64,000 nt of DNA from positions 124,001 to 188,000 of the forward strand of contig NZ_JBKFGH010000020.1 of NCBI RefSeq assembly GCF_051233475.1, written 5' to 3'. Every line of letters starts with the position of its first letter. Position 1 is the first letter of the stretch. Positions 32,988 through 42,189 of the stretch are shown in pieces. A model generated the notes under the pieces. The model did not search any database. It was not told the origin of the DNA and saw nothing but the letters and a program-made list of their open reading frames with translations. The stretch is from Bacillus_BU sp051233475. GTDB taxonomy: Bacteria; Bacillota; Bacilli; Bacillales; Cytobacillaceae. A program made the translations under genes and the position numbers.

Positions 32988-35663
32988 ATGAAAAAATTCG
33001 TTTATCTGTTTAATGAAGGAAATAGTGAGATGAAAGATCTTTTAGGGGGTAAAGGGGCGAATCTCGCCGAAATGACGAGAATTGGGCTTCCAGTTCCTTT
33101 TGGATTTACCATCTCCACAGAGGCTTGTAATGCATACTACGATGCGGGGAAAAAGATTTCGATTGATGTCGAAAAGCAAATTTTAGATGCATTAGCAAGT
33201 CTGGAAGAAAAAACAGGCAAACGTCTTGGGGATCCAACGAATCCTCTCTTAGTATCAGTTCGTTCCGGTGCAGTATTCTCGATGCCGGGAATGATGGATA
33301 CCGTTTTGAACTTAGGCTTGAACGATGAAACCGTTGAGGGCTTAGCAACATTAACGAATAACCCACGCTTCGCGTATGATTCTTATCGCCGTTTTATTCA
33401 GATGTTCTCGGATGTTGTTCTTGAAGTAGATGTGTTTTTCTTTGAACAATTATTGGAAGAATATCGTGAAGAAAAAGGTTATACCTCAGACCCGGAATTA
33501 ACGGCAGAGGATTGGAAAGTTGTCATCGAGGGTTACAAAGAAATTGTAAAGAAGCGGACAAAAGCGAACTTCCCGCAAGATCCAAAAGAACAACTATTCT
33601 TATCTATTAATTCAGTGTTTGATTCTTGGAATAATCAACGCGCAATTGTCTATCGTCGTCTTCATAAAATCCCTGGACATTTAGGTACAGCGGTAAATAT
33701 TCAAAGCATGGTATTTGGTAACATGGGTAACGATTGCGGGACTGGAGTTGCCTTTACGAGAAATCCATCTACTGGCGAGTATGCTCTTTATGGTGAATAC
33801 TTAATCAATGCTCAAGGTGAAGACGTTGTAGCCGGTATTCGTACGCCGCTGCCAATTCACACTCTACAGGGTGAAATGCCTGGAGTTTATCAGCAATTTG
33901 CTGACACATGCCGTCAACTTGAAATGCATTATAAGGATATGCAGGATATTGAATTTACTGTTGAAAAAGGGAATCTTTTCATCCTTCAAACCCGTACTGG
34001 AAAAAGAACAGCTCAAGCAGCGATTCGAATTGCTGTAGAAATGGAACAAGAAGGAATTATTGATAAAAAGACTGCGCTTCTTCGCGTCGATCCAGACCAA
34101 TTAAACCAATTGCTGCACCGTCGTATTGACGATTCATATGACCGCAAGCAGCTTGCCAAGGGTCTTCCAGCTTCGCCTGGCGCCGCAACCGGCAGTGTTG
34201 TGTTTGATGCAGATGAAGCAGAAGTATTAGCGAACGAAGGTAAGAAAGTAATTCTTGTCCGTCCAGAAACGACTCCTGATGATATTCATGGAATTGTTGC
34301 CGCACAGGCTGTTGTAACAAGCCGAGGCGGAATGACGAGTCATGCTGCCGTTGTAGCACGCGGTATGGGGAAAGCATGTATTTGCGGTTGTGAAGCAATG
34401 AAAATTGATTTGCGTGCAAAGCAGTTTGTTGTTGGTGAAACCGTTGTCAATCATGGCGACATTATTACCATTGATGGTGGAACAGGTGAAATCATGTTAG
34501 GAGAAATCCCAATGATTGACCCTCAGCTTTCCGATGAGTTCTTACTATTATTAGAGTGGGCGGATCAAGAACGGAAGCTTGGCGTACGCGCGAATGCAGA
34601 TAACCCGGAGGATGCTAAAAAGGCGTATGACTTTGGTGCAGGCGGTATCGGATTATGCCGCACTGAGCATATGTTTATGGATATTAAACGAATTCCGATT
34701 GTCCAAAAGATGATCCTTTCCACTACTTTTGAAGAGCGGAAGGAAGCATTAGATCAGCTTTTACCGATGCAACAGGGTGATTTTGAAGGGATTTTCAAAG
34801 CGATGGAAGGACTTCCTGTTACGATTCGTTTATTGGATCCACCGCTTCACGAGTTCTTACCTGACAAGGAAGAGTTACTTGTTGATGTGACAAGACTTCA
34901 AATTACCGATCCGGATTCTGAGGAATTAAAGCAAAAGGAAATTCTTTTGAAAAAGGTACGTCAGCTTGATGAATTCAACCCAATGCTCGGACTTCGCGGC
35001 TGTCGTCTTGGCTTAATCCATCCGGAAATTTATGAGATGCAGGCGAAAGCCATTTTCTACGCTATCGCTAAGCTTGCTGACAAGGGAATCGTTGTGAAAC
35101 CGGAAATTATGATTCCACTTGTCGGACATGTAAACGAATTGAAGGAAATGCGCCAGCTTGTCATAGATGCTGGAGTGGTCGTTCAAGAAGAAACTGGAGT
35201 AGAGCTGGAGTATTTAATCGGAACGATGATTGAAATTCCACGTGCCGCTCTTACAGCAGACCAAATTGCAGAAGAAGCAGATTTCTTCTCCTTCGGTACA
35301 AATGATTTAACCCAAACAACTTTTGGCTTTAGCCGTGACGATGCGGAAGGTAAATTCCTGCAAGCATATATCGAAAATAAAGTTCTTCCAGAAAACCCAT
35401 TTGCGGTTCTTGACCAAGAAGGGGTGGGCCAATTAGTAGAAACAGGTGTAAGACTTGGCCGTCAAACAAAGCCACAGCTAAAAACAGGAATTTGTGGTGA
35501 GCATGGCGGGGAAAAATCATCTATCGAATTCTGCTATAACGCTGGATTGGATTATGTGAGCTGTTCACCATACCGTGTACCGCTTGCGCGACTTGCTGCT
35601 GCCCAAGCAACAATCCGCAAGGAACAAGTTGTCGACGTAAAACAATTGCAATCCCAAGCTTAA
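32988..35663 (+). CDS. ppdK: Pyruvate, phosphate dikinase
   Basis: PPDK interconverts pyruvate, ATP and phosphate with PEP, AMP and pyrophosphate. The 891-residue enzyme has the N-terminal ATP-grasp part (GGKGANLAEMTRIGLPVPFGF), the phosphohistidine swivelling domain with GGMTSHAAVVARGMG (His452, with Thr450 the predicted regulatory phosphosite), and the C-terminal PEP/pyruvate barrel with FGTNDLTQTTFG and the catalytic cysteine region GLDYVSCSPYRVP. GAGAGGAG precedes ATG 32988. B. subtilis has the regulator YqfL but no PPDK, so this organism has an extra, reversible route between pyruvate and PEP placed next to CcpN. Confidence 0.97.
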   Translation: MKKFVYLFNEGNSEMKDLLGGKGANLAEMTRIGLPVPFGFTISTEACNAYYDAGKKISIDVEKQILDALASLEEKTGKRLGDPTNPLLVSVRSGAVFSMPGMMDTVLNLGLNDETVEGLATLTNNPRFAYDSYRRFIQMFSDVVLEVDVFFFEQLLEEYREEKGYTSDPELTAEDWKVVIEGYKEIVKKRTKANFPQDPKEQLFLSINSVFDSWNNQRAIVYRRLHKIPGHLGTAVNIQSMVFGNMGNDCGTGVAFTRNPSTGEYALYGEYLINAQGEDVVAGIRTPLPIHTLQGEMPGVYQQFADTCRQLEMHYKDMQDIEFTVEKGNLFILQTRTGKRTAQAAIRIAVEMEQEGIIDKKTALLRVDPDQLNQLLHRRIDDSYDRKQLAKGLPASPGAATGSVVFDADEAEVLANEGKKVILVRPETTPDDIHGIVAAQAVVTSRGGMTSHAAVVARGMGKACICGCEAMKIDLRAKQFVVGETVVNHGDIITIDGGTGEIMLGEIPMIDPQLSDEFLLLLEWADQERKLGVRANADNPEDAKKAYDFGAGGIGLCRTEHMFMDIKRIPIVQKMILSTTFEERKEALDQLLPMQQGDFEGIFKAMEGLPVTIRLLDPPLHEFLPDKEELLVDVTRLQITDPDSEELKQKEILLKKVRQLDEFNPMLGLRGCRLGLIHPEIYEMQAKAIFYAIAKLADKGIVVKPEIMIPLVGHVNELKEMRQLVIDAGVVVQEETGVELEYLIGTMIEIPRAALTADQIAEEADFFSFGTNDLTQTTFGFSRDDAEGKFLQAYIENKVLPENPFAVLDQEGVGQLVETGVRLGRQTKPQLKTGICGEHGGEKSSIEFCYNAGLDYVSCSPYRVPLARLAAAQATIRKEQVVDVKQLQSQA

Positions 35664-35679
35664 TGGTATTGTATCAAGG

Positions 35680-35714
35680 AGCTGTCTTCCTAATCGGAGG
35701 CAGCTTCTTTTTAT
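35680..35714 (+). terminator. Terminator of ppdK
   Basis: GAGCTG-T-CTTCC pairs with GGAGG-CAGCTTC across TAATC with one bulge and is followed by TTTTTAT. Confidence 0.75.
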
Positions 35715-35815
35715 GCATGGAGACAAATATTTTAAAGCGTTTTTTTATCGATCAACTAAGGCTGTGCTTTTGCCCGGTTTTTCTTAATGTTATATGAACA
35801 AAAATATTCATGGTT

Positions 35816-35832
35816 GTGTTAATGGTTAACAC
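35816..35832. promoter_or_regulatory. Perfect palindrome upstream of the hydrogenase operon
   Basis: GTGTTAA-TGG-TTAACAC has seven-base perfect arms, centred about 130 bases before hypA. A plausible -10 box TATACT lies at 35863-35868 with a poor -35. The spacing does not fit Rex (TTGTGAN8TCACAA) or Fnr (TGTGAN6TCACA) well, so the regulator is unknown. Palindrome seen; operator role inferred. Confidence 0.45.
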
Positions 35833-35955
35833 TGCAGAATGTCCTTTACGCCCATGTTCGCTTATACTAACTCATGAGCCGTATGTTACTAAGGTTCTTT
35901 TTAATAAAGCTAAGCATAAACATTATGAGAGATAATAACAGAAGGTGTGTTAAGG

Positions 35956-36315
35956 ATGCATGAGATGTCATTGATGTTGGAGATTATTAAAATTGTTTCC
36001 GAGGATGCTAGATTACATGGTTTTCGCAAAGTAAATAAAATTGATGTGATTGTTGGTGATTTATCGAATGTACTGCCTGATGCTCTGGAGTTGGCATTTT
36101 TCCATTTTCGAAAACAAGGATTAGGCATTCTTGATGAAAATACGGAATTAGAGATTATTTGTGAAGCAGCGAAAGCAAAATGCCAAACGTGTTTGTTTGA
36201 ATCTATCCCCGATTATAGATTGGCTCTATGTCCAAAGTGCGGGCTGCCAAATTGTTTAATCATTTCTGGTGAAACCTTTAGGGTTGAATCCTATGAAGGG
36301 TGTGATGAAATATGA
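35956..36315 (+). CDS. hypA: Hydrogenase nickel insertion protein HypA
   Basis: HypA delivers nickel to the [NiFe]-hydrogenase large subunit with HypB. The mature N-terminus MHEMSLM contains the essential Met1-His2 nickel site, which fixes the start at ATG 35956 rather than GTG 35947. The C-terminal zinc site is CQTC (residues about 75-78) and CPKC (about 93-96). Its length of 119 residues is normal. Its stop overlaps hypB by ATGA. It is the first gene of the hyp-hydrogenase operon, some 290 bases after the ppdK stop. Confidence 0.93.
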   Translation: MHEMSLMLEIIKIVSEDARLHGFRKVNKIDVIVGDLSNVLPDALELAFFHFRKQGLGILDENTELEIICEAAKAKCQTCLFESIPDYRLALCPKCGLPNCLIISGETFRVESYEGCDEI

Positions 36316-36971
36316 AAATTAAGCTGCAAGAAGAGGTGTTAAAAGACCAGAACTTGGCTGCAGCATTCAATAGAGAAGCATTTAAAAAGAATCATACTCT
36401 TGTCATTAACATAATGAGTTCTCCAGGAGCAGGTAAAACGAGTTTACTGGAAGAAACGATTAAAGCCTTAAGGAATGAGTTTCGTATCGCTGTGATTGAA
36501 GGTGATTTAGCAACGGATCTCGATGCAGAAAGATTGCGTTCACTGGGAGTCGAAAGTGTACAAATTAATACGGTAGGCGGATGTCACCTTGATGCAAGGA
36601 TGATTGCGAAAACATTGCCAGAATTTGAACTAGACTCTATTGATTTTCTCTTTATTGAAAACATCGGGAACCTGGTTTGCCCATCTGGTTATGATTTGGG
36701 ACAAGAGTATAAAGTGGTCGTTTTAAGTGTCCCTGAAGGAAATGATAAAATTCCGAAATATCCTGTCATGTTTAGACGTACAGATGTAACTATCATTAAT
36801 AAAATCGACCTCCTTCCTTATGTATCTTTTAATTTAGAAGAAGCGATCAGAAACTTAAACGAAATTAACCCGCAAGCGCAATTGAAAGCATTATCCGCAA
36901 AAACGGGTGAAGGGCTGGAAGAATGGATCAATTGGTTAAAGGATGCTTACCATCAATGTACAAAGCGATAA
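36312..36971 (+). CDS. hypB: Hydrogenase maturation GTPase HypB
   Basis: This 219-residue SIMIBI-class GTPase powers nickel insertion. The P-loop is SSPGAGKTSLLEETI near residue 35, the switch region includes IEGDLATDLDAERLRS, the metal-binding GGCHLDARM lies near residue 95, and the base-recognition motif is INKIDLLPY. The His-rich nickel-storage stretch and the N-terminal CxxCGC site of some HypB proteins are absent, so this is a minimal form. The gene overlaps hypA by four bases and hypF by 16. Confidence 0.94.
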   Translation: MKIKLQEEVLKDQNLAAAFNREAFKKNHTLVINIMSSPGAGKTSLLEETIKALRNEFRIAVIEGDLATDLDAERLRSLGVESVQINTVGGCHLDARMIAKTLPEFELDSIDFLFIENIGNLVCPSGYDLGQEYKVVVLSVPEGNDKIPKYPVMFRRTDVTIINKIDLLPYVSFNLEEAIRNLNEINPQAQLKALSAKTGEGLEEWINWLKDAYHQCTKR

Positions 36972-39241
36972 AAGTCATCGTAAATGGAAGGGTACAGGGA
37001 GTTGGGTTTCGGCCATTTATCTACTCTCTTTCAAAAAGATATCACCTCAATGGAACCGTCCAAAATAATCTTGATGGGGTCATTATTTTGGCTGAAGGAG
37101 AGGAAAATCAATTAGAGAAAATGGTGGACGACATCAAAAGGAATCATCCTAAATTGGCCAAGATTAATGAGCTCAATATCCAGCACATTCCACTCAGCCA
37201 TTATAAAGAATTTACGATTATTCCCAGTCGGGAAAACGGAAAATCTATTCCCTGGATCCCTAGTGATGCGGCGATTTGCAATTATTGCTTGGAAGAAATG
37301 AACGACCTCCATAATCGACGATTTCGATATCCATTCATTAATTGCACTCAATGCGGGCCGCGCTATACGATTATCAATCGTCTTCCATATGATCGTTCCA
37401 ATACGACCATGAAGGAATTTGCTATGTGCCATGATTGCCTAGAGGAGTATGAAGATCCATGCAATCGGCGGCACCATGCGCAGCCTGTTTGTTGTTCAGA
37501 TTGTGGACCAACGCTTACGCTTTATAACCAAGCTGGGAAATCTTTGGGTGAAAATCAATCAGCCATCACGCAAGCGATTGATTTGATTAAACAAGGAAAG
37601 ATTGTGGCCATTAAAGGAATAGGCGGCTTTCATTTAGCTTGTGATGCCTATCAACAGAAGGCTGTTGAACAATTAAGACATCGAAAAAAACGACCGCAGA
37701 AACCGTTGGCTATTATGGTCAAGTCTTTAGCAGCTGCAAGAAATCTTTGTTTTATTTCCAGCCAGGAAGAACACCTCTTAACGAGCTCCGAAATGCCGAT
37801 TGTTATTTTACAAAGAAAAAGAAAGGGCGTATTGCCGCCAAATATTTCTCCAGGTTTATCGACTATTGGAGTGATGCTTCCTTATACTCCCTTACATCAT
37901 CTTATATTTGAAAATCATAAGTTGGAATGCATCGTCATGACGAGTGCGAATCCTTCCGGTCTGCCCATTTTATACCGTGACGATCATGTAAAGGATTTAG
38001 AAAACATTTGTGATTACATCTTAACCCATAACCGTAAAATCGACTTCCCCATTGATGATTCGGTTGTTCAATATGATGGAGAAAAAACGATATTTGTTCG
38101 CCGTGCGAGAGGATTTGTTCCAGGGCCGCTCAAGACAACCTCCACTGTGGATCATATTATTGCATTGGGAGGAAACCAAAAGAATACATTCTCCGTTGGA
38201 AAACAGAATACTATTGTCATGAGCCCTCATGTAGGTGATTTAGAAAACGAAGAAATGATTGCTTCCTTTGAAGAACAACTCCATCATTTTAAAGAATTTT
38301 TAGACGTTAAAGAAGGGAATGTGGCTGTCGACAAGCACCCACTTTATGCATCCACTTCGATTGCCAAAAAACTCAGTCGTAAAATCATATCGGTTCAGCA
38401 CCACCATGCACACCATGTATCTTGTATGGAAGATAACGGTCTGAACGAACCTTGTTTAGGAATTATATTGGATGGTACGGGATACGGCGAAGACGGAAAT
38501 ATTTGGGGGTTTGAATTTCTATATGGAGATGCGAAATCTTTTGAACGACTGGCTCATCTGAAATACACTCCTCTTCCAGGTGGAGAAAAAGCCGTGAAAG
38601 AACCGTGGAGAAATGCAGTTGGGATGCTGCTTTATTACTGGCCGCAAGAGGGAAAAGAGTTATGTATGAAACTTTTTCCTGAGAGATTAAAAGAAATAAA
38701 CATTATGGAACAAATGATAGTCCATCAGGTCAATACGCCTATGGCCGGAACGTGCGGCCGCTTATTTGATGCCGTTAGTGCCATTCTCGGTATTTGTTCG
38801 ATTTCGACGTATGAAGGCGAGGCAACGATCAAATTATCGGATTATATGAATAGAGCCGAACTTGAAAGTACAGGGGAGAACTATTCCTATCATTTCATCA
38901 CACACTCTCCAAACCAACTTCAACTTGACTTATCTCCTATGATTGTTCAAATCATTCAAGATAAATTTCAACAACAATCCATTCCTGCCATCATTCAGAA
39001 GTTTCATAGCACATTGGTGTCTTGCTGTGTACAGATGGTTTTAAAACTAGTGGAAAACAGACCTGAATTAAATAGAAGAGTTGTACTGTCAGGAGGATCC
39101 TTCCAAAATATTTTTCTTGCCAGAGAGATCCAGAAAGGTCTTCTAAAAGAAGGATTTACCGTCTTTACACATAGACATATTCCATGTCACGATGGAGGCT
39201 TGTCATTGGGACAAATCATCATTGCTGCTCATCATTTGTAA
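36956..39241 (+). CDS. hypF: Carbamoyltransferase HypF
   Basis: HypF uses carbamoyl phosphate and ATP to build the thiocarbamate on HypE that becomes the cyanide ligands of the active-site iron. The 761 residues show the acylphosphatase domain (VNGRVQGVGFRPFIYSL), two zinc-finger units (CNYC...CTQC and CHDC...CSDC), the YrdC-like domain (KGIGGFHLACDA, KRPQKPLAIM) and the Kae1-like carbamoyltransferase part (VQHHHAHHVSCMED, GIILDGTGYGEDG, VLSGGSFQN). All domains are complete. ATG 36956 is chosen because VNGRVQGVGFRP must be near the N-terminus; AAAGGA lies upstream. Confidence 0.96.
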   Translation: MYKAIKVIVNGRVQGVGFRPFIYSLSKRYHLNGTVQNNLDGVIILAEGEENQLEKMVDDIKRNHPKLAKINELNIQHIPLSHYKEFTIIPSRENGKSIPWIPSDAAICNYCLEEMNDLHNRRFRYPFINCTQCGPRYTIINRLPYDRSNTTMKEFAMCHDCLEEYEDPCNRRHHAQPVCCSDCGPTLTLYNQAGKSLGENQSAITQAIDLIKQGKIVAIKGIGGFHLACDAYQQKAVEQLRHRKKRPQKPLAIMVKSLAAARNLCFISSQEEHLLTSSEMPIVILQRKRKGVLPPNISPGLSTIGVMLPYTPLHHLIFENHKLECIVMTSANPSGLPILYRDDHVKDLENICDYILTHNRKIDFPIDDSVVQYDGEKTIFVRRARGFVPGPLKTTSTVDHIIALGGNQKNTFSVGKQNTIVMSPHVGDLENEEMIASFEEQLHHFKEFLDVKEGNVAVDKHPLYASTSIAKKLSRKIISVQHHHAHHVSCMEDNGLNEPCLGIILDGTGYGEDGNIWGFEFLYGDAKSFERLAHLKYTPLPGGEKAVKEPWRNAVGMLLYYWPQEGKELCMKLFPERLKEINIMEQMIVHQVNTPMAGTCGRLFDAVSAILGICSISTYEGEATIKLSDYMNRAELESTGENYSYHFITHSPNQLQLDLSPMIVQIIQDKFQQQSIPAIIQKFHSTLVSCCVQMVLKLVENRPELNRRVVLSGGSFQNIFLAREIQKGLLKEGFTVFTHRHIPCHDGGLSLGQIIIAAHHL

Positions 39242-39277
39242 AGATGATAAAAGAAAATGAAGGTGGTGTGAATTGAT

Positions 39278-39499
39278 TTGTGCTTAGGAGTACCGGCTAA
39301 AGTCATTGAAATAGAAGGGCATAGAGCTCTAGTAGATGTGATGGGTTCGAGGATGTATGCAGGGATCTTTTTTGTTCCAGATGTTAGGATCGACGATTAT
39401 GTTTTACTCCATGCAGGGCAGGCGATGACTATAGTAGACGAGGAATATGCCAAAGAGAGTATAGAGGAATGGAGGAATGTGCTGGATGGCAAGCATTGA
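39278..39499 (+). CDS. hypC: Hydrogenase assembly chaperone HypC
   Basis: HypC binds HypD and the large subunit and carries the Fe(CN)2CO unit. The 73-residue product starts MCLGVPAKVIEIEG, with the essential Cys2, which fixes the start at TTG 39278 behind AAGGTGG. The remaining residues fold as an OB-like barrel (ALVDVMGSRMYAGIFFVPD). It overlaps hypD by 14 bases. Confidence 0.93.
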   Translation: MCLGVPAKVIEIEGHRALVDVMGSRMYAGIFFVPDVRIDDYVLLHAGQAMTIVDEEYAKESIEEWRNVLDGKH

Positions 39500-40592
39500 C
39501 CTGTTTTCAGACCCGGTCTTAACTCGTGAGTCAGTAGAAGCGGTTATACATTTAGGTAAGAGATTTAAAGAAGAAAAAGGCAGAATTCCGGTATTCATGG
39601 AGGTATGTGGTTCACATACGATGGCATTAGCCAAAACAGGAATAAAAGCGAGATTGAAAGATTATGTCCAGTTGATTGCCGGGCCGGGATGTCCTGTTTG
39701 TGTCACAGATCAAAAGTCTATCGATGCGATGATTCAATTATCAGAAGAGCCTAACACCATTCTTTGTACATTTGGCGATATGATGCGTGTCCCTGGTTCT
39801 AAGTCTACCTTAATGAAAGCGAAAACAGATGGAAAGGACATCAGAGTCGTATACTCTCCATTAGATAGTGTGAAGATAGCAGAGGAAAATCCTGAAAAGG
39901 AAGTCATTTTTTTAGGAATTGGCTTTGAAACAACCATTCCCATTCTCGCTCTTGCTGTTCGCGAGGCAGCAGGAAAGGATTTAACTAATTATTCGATATG
40001 GATGACAACCAAATTGGTGGAGCCTGTTTTAAGAGCACTTCTTAGTTCAGGAGAAGTAAAGCTTGATGGGTTACTTTTGCCTGGCCATGTTTCGGTTGTT
40101 TTAGGAAAACAGAGCTACAAATATTTAGCGGATGAATTTGCTATTTCGGGTGTCATTACTGGTTTTGAACCCGTTCAATTACTCAGCGGTATCTATAAGC
40201 TACTACATCTTCAGCTGGAAAAAAAGGTTAAAATCATCAATGATTATACATATGTTGTAAAAGATGAAGGAAATGTCGTTGCTCAAAGTTTACTAGTAGA
40301 ATATTTAGAAAGTGATGACGAAACATGGAGAGGGATAGGGACGATTCCTAAAAGTGGGTTGGTACTGAAAGAACTGTATGCACAATACGATGCAAAAAAG
40401 AAGTTTAACATTTTGATAGGAGAGCCAAGGGTAACCAAATGCCGCTGTGGTGAAATTGTTCGAGGTTTAATTACACCAGAAGATTGCGTGCTGTTTGGGA
40501 AAGGTTGTACATCCGCTCACCCGATTGGTCCTTGTATGGTATCAACAGAAGGAACCTGTGCGGCACATTATCAATTCATGAGGGAGGTGTAA
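39486..40592 (+). CDS. hypD: Hydrogenase maturation protein HypD
   Basis: HypD is the [4Fe-4S] scaffold on which the Fe(CN)2CO group is assembled. The 368-residue protein has MEVCGSHTMALAKTGIK (active-site Cys-His motif), LIAGPGCPVCVTDQ (thiol pair) and the C-terminal cluster ligands in CRCGEIVRG, CVLFGKGCTSAHPIGPC and STEGTC. ATG 39486 follows GGAGG at ten bases; an upstream ATG at 39477 is too close to that site. The gene lies between hypC and hypE in the usual order. Confidence 0.95.
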   Translation: MASIDLFSDPVLTRESVEAVIHLGKRFKEEKGRIPVFMEVCGSHTMALAKTGIKARLKDYVQLIAGPGCPVCVTDQKSIDAMIQLSEEPNTILCTFGDMMRVPGSKSTLMKAKTDGKDIRVVYSPLDSVKIAEENPEKEVIFLGIGFETTIPILALAVREAAGKDLTNYSIWMTTKLVEPVLRALLSSGEVKLDGLLLPGHVSVVLGKQSYKYLADEFAISGVITGFEPVQLLSGIYKLLHLQLEKKVKIINDYTYVVKDEGNVVAQSLLVEYLESDDETWRGIGTIPKSGLVLKELYAQYDAKKKFNILIGEPRVTKCRCGEIVRGLITPEDCVLFGKGCTSAHPIGPCMVSTEGTCAAHYQFMREV

Positions 40593-40597
40593 CTTGA

Positions 40598-41605
40598 GTG
40601 CAGCGAATTAGTCTAGCTCATGGAGAAGGCGGAGAATTAACGCACCAGCTCATACAGGATCTCTTTATTCAGTCATTTGGACATTCAGTGCAAACAAAGT
40701 TTGATTCTGCAGTTCTTGCTATTTCTGCACAAAAAATCGCTGTCACCACAGATAGCTATGTGGTAAAACCTATTTTCTTTCCAGGCGGAAATATCGGGAA
40801 ACTGGCGATAACTGGAACGGTGAATGATTTAGCTGTAAGTGGTGCTATTCCTCACTTTATAACAGCTGGATTCATCATCGAAGAAGGGTTTCCAATAAAA
40901 AGTCTAAAAGAAATTGTCAACAGTATGGCAGAGGAAACAGAAAGAGCCGGGGTGAACATCATTGCCGGTGATACTAAAGTAGTCGAAAAGGGGAGTGTGG
41001 ATGGCCTATTTATTAATACGACAGGAATCGGTGTGATCCATGAACAGCATGTATTGAAACCTGTAAGTGTTCAAGAAGGAGATTCCGTCATTATCAGCGG
41101 TACAATTGGGGATCACGGGGTCGCTATCCTGAGTGCTCGCCAGGAGCTTGGGTTATTCACAGATGTTAGGAGTGATTGTGCATCATTAAACCACCTGATT
41201 CATGAACTCTTGGAAGAAATCAAAGGAATTCGGATCATGCGGGACCCAACAAGGGGTGGAGTAGCCACAACACTAGTAGAACTATGTGAAGACTTTCATT
41301 TTACAATGGAAATAGATGAAGCTTCTATTCCCGCACGCAGGGATGTTCAAGGTGCATGTGATATTTTAGGTTATGATCCTCTTTATCTAGCAAATGAAGG
41401 GAAAGTAGTGATCATCGTGGATGCAAATGATCAACAAAAGGTACTTGATATCTTGAAGAATCATGAGATGGGAAGGGATGCAAGTGTCATTGGACAAATT
41501 ACTACTTGTCATGTTCAATCCGGAAAGCTACTTTTAAAAACAGCTGTTGGTACAACAAGAAGACTTAATCGCCTGTCTGGTCAGCTTTTGCCTAGAATTT
41601 GTTAA
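40598..41605 (+). CDS. hypE: Hydrogenase maturation protein HypE
   Basis: HypE dehydrates the carbamoylated C-terminal cysteine to a thiocyanate that supplies the CN ligands. The 335-residue PurM-like protein begins RISLAHGEGGELTHQLIQDLF, contains KIAVTTDSYVVKPIFFPGGNIGKLAI and RDPTRGGVATTLVEL, and ends in PRIC, the essential terminal cysteine. It begins with GTG 40598 after GGGAGGTG. It completes the set of six hyp genes needed for a [NiFe] site. Confidence 0.96.
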   Translation: MQRISLAHGEGGELTHQLIQDLFIQSFGHSVQTKFDSAVLAISAQKIAVTTDSYVVKPIFFPGGNIGKLAITGTVNDLAVSGAIPHFITAGFIIEEGFPIKSLKEIVNSMAEETERAGVNIIAGDTKVVEKGSVDGLFINTTGIGVIHEQHVLKPVSVQEGDSVIISGTIGDHGVAILSARQELGLFTDVRSDCASLNHLIHELLEEIKGIRIMRDPTRGGVATTLVELCEDFHFTMEIDEASIPARRDVQGACDILGYDPLYLANEGKVVIIVDANDQQKVLDILKNHEMGRDASVIGQITTCHVQSGKLLLKTAVGTTRRLNRLSGQLLPRIC

Positions 41606-41661
41606 ATCATTTTGATATGAAAGCATAGGATAGGGGGAAACCGCCTAAAGGGGAGAACATC

Positions 41662-42189
41662 ATGCAAAACATCGAAATGATTAGAATGCAAATAAATTAT
41701 CTTGTGACACAAGCACGTCATGATATTTATACGTTATCTTCATTAAGTGACACTTCCATGAAGCCGCATATTCTTCAACGGTTATGGGATGCACTATCAA
41801 CTATTCATTTTCTTAGTGAATGGCTGGCAAATCAAGCGAAGCCTGGTTATAATATTTTACCTTCACAACCATCTATTCCAGTTCCTTCAGGGGCTTTAAA
41901 TCAGTCACAAATTCCTCCCATTACTCCTTCACCCACTCCACCTATATCACAGTCTAATCAACGAACGTTTACAATTGGAGAATTAGCCACATTTACTGGG
42001 AAAAATGGGAGGCCTGCTTATGTTGCAGTCAATGGAATTGTTTATGATGTGACGAACAATCGGGCTTGGGCTGCGGCTACCCACTTTGGCTTAAATGCAG
42101 GCAAAGATTATACGCAGGAATTTGCTTCTTGTCATGCTGGGCAACAATCGATCTTAGCTACACTACCCGTTGTAGGGAGGTTGGTTTAA
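41662..42189 (+). CDS. Cytochrome b5-like heme-binding domain protein in the hydrogenase operon
   Basis: This 175-residue protein has three parts. A helical N-terminus (residues 1-60) has no signal peptide, a Pro/Ser/Gln linker spans about 61-100, and a C-terminal cytochrome b5-like domain lies at about 102-175 (FTIGELATFTGKNGRPAYVAVNGIVYDVTNN...). Candidate axial heme ligands are His141 (ATHFG) and His158 (SCHAG). Such short b5-like domains are known in clostridia; their partners are mostly unknown. AAGGGGAG precedes ATG 41662, and the stop overlaps the small-subunit start (TAATG), so the two should be made together. It is probably the electron acceptor or donor of the hydrogenase (inference). 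No cytochrome b membrane subunit is present. Confidence 0.82.
   Translation: MQNIEMIRMQINYLVTQARHDIYTLSSLSDTSMKPHILQRLWDALSTIHFLSEWLANQAKPGYNILPSQPSIPVPSGALNQSQIPPITPSPTPPISQSNQRTFTIGELATFTGKNGRPAYVAVNGIVYDVTNNRAWAAATHFGLNAGKDYTQEFASCHAGQQSILATLPVVGRLV

Noticed and set aside
35816..35832. Rex or Fnr binding site before hypA
   Set aside because: Arms GTGTTAA/TTAACAC with a three-base centre do not fit the spacing of either consensus.
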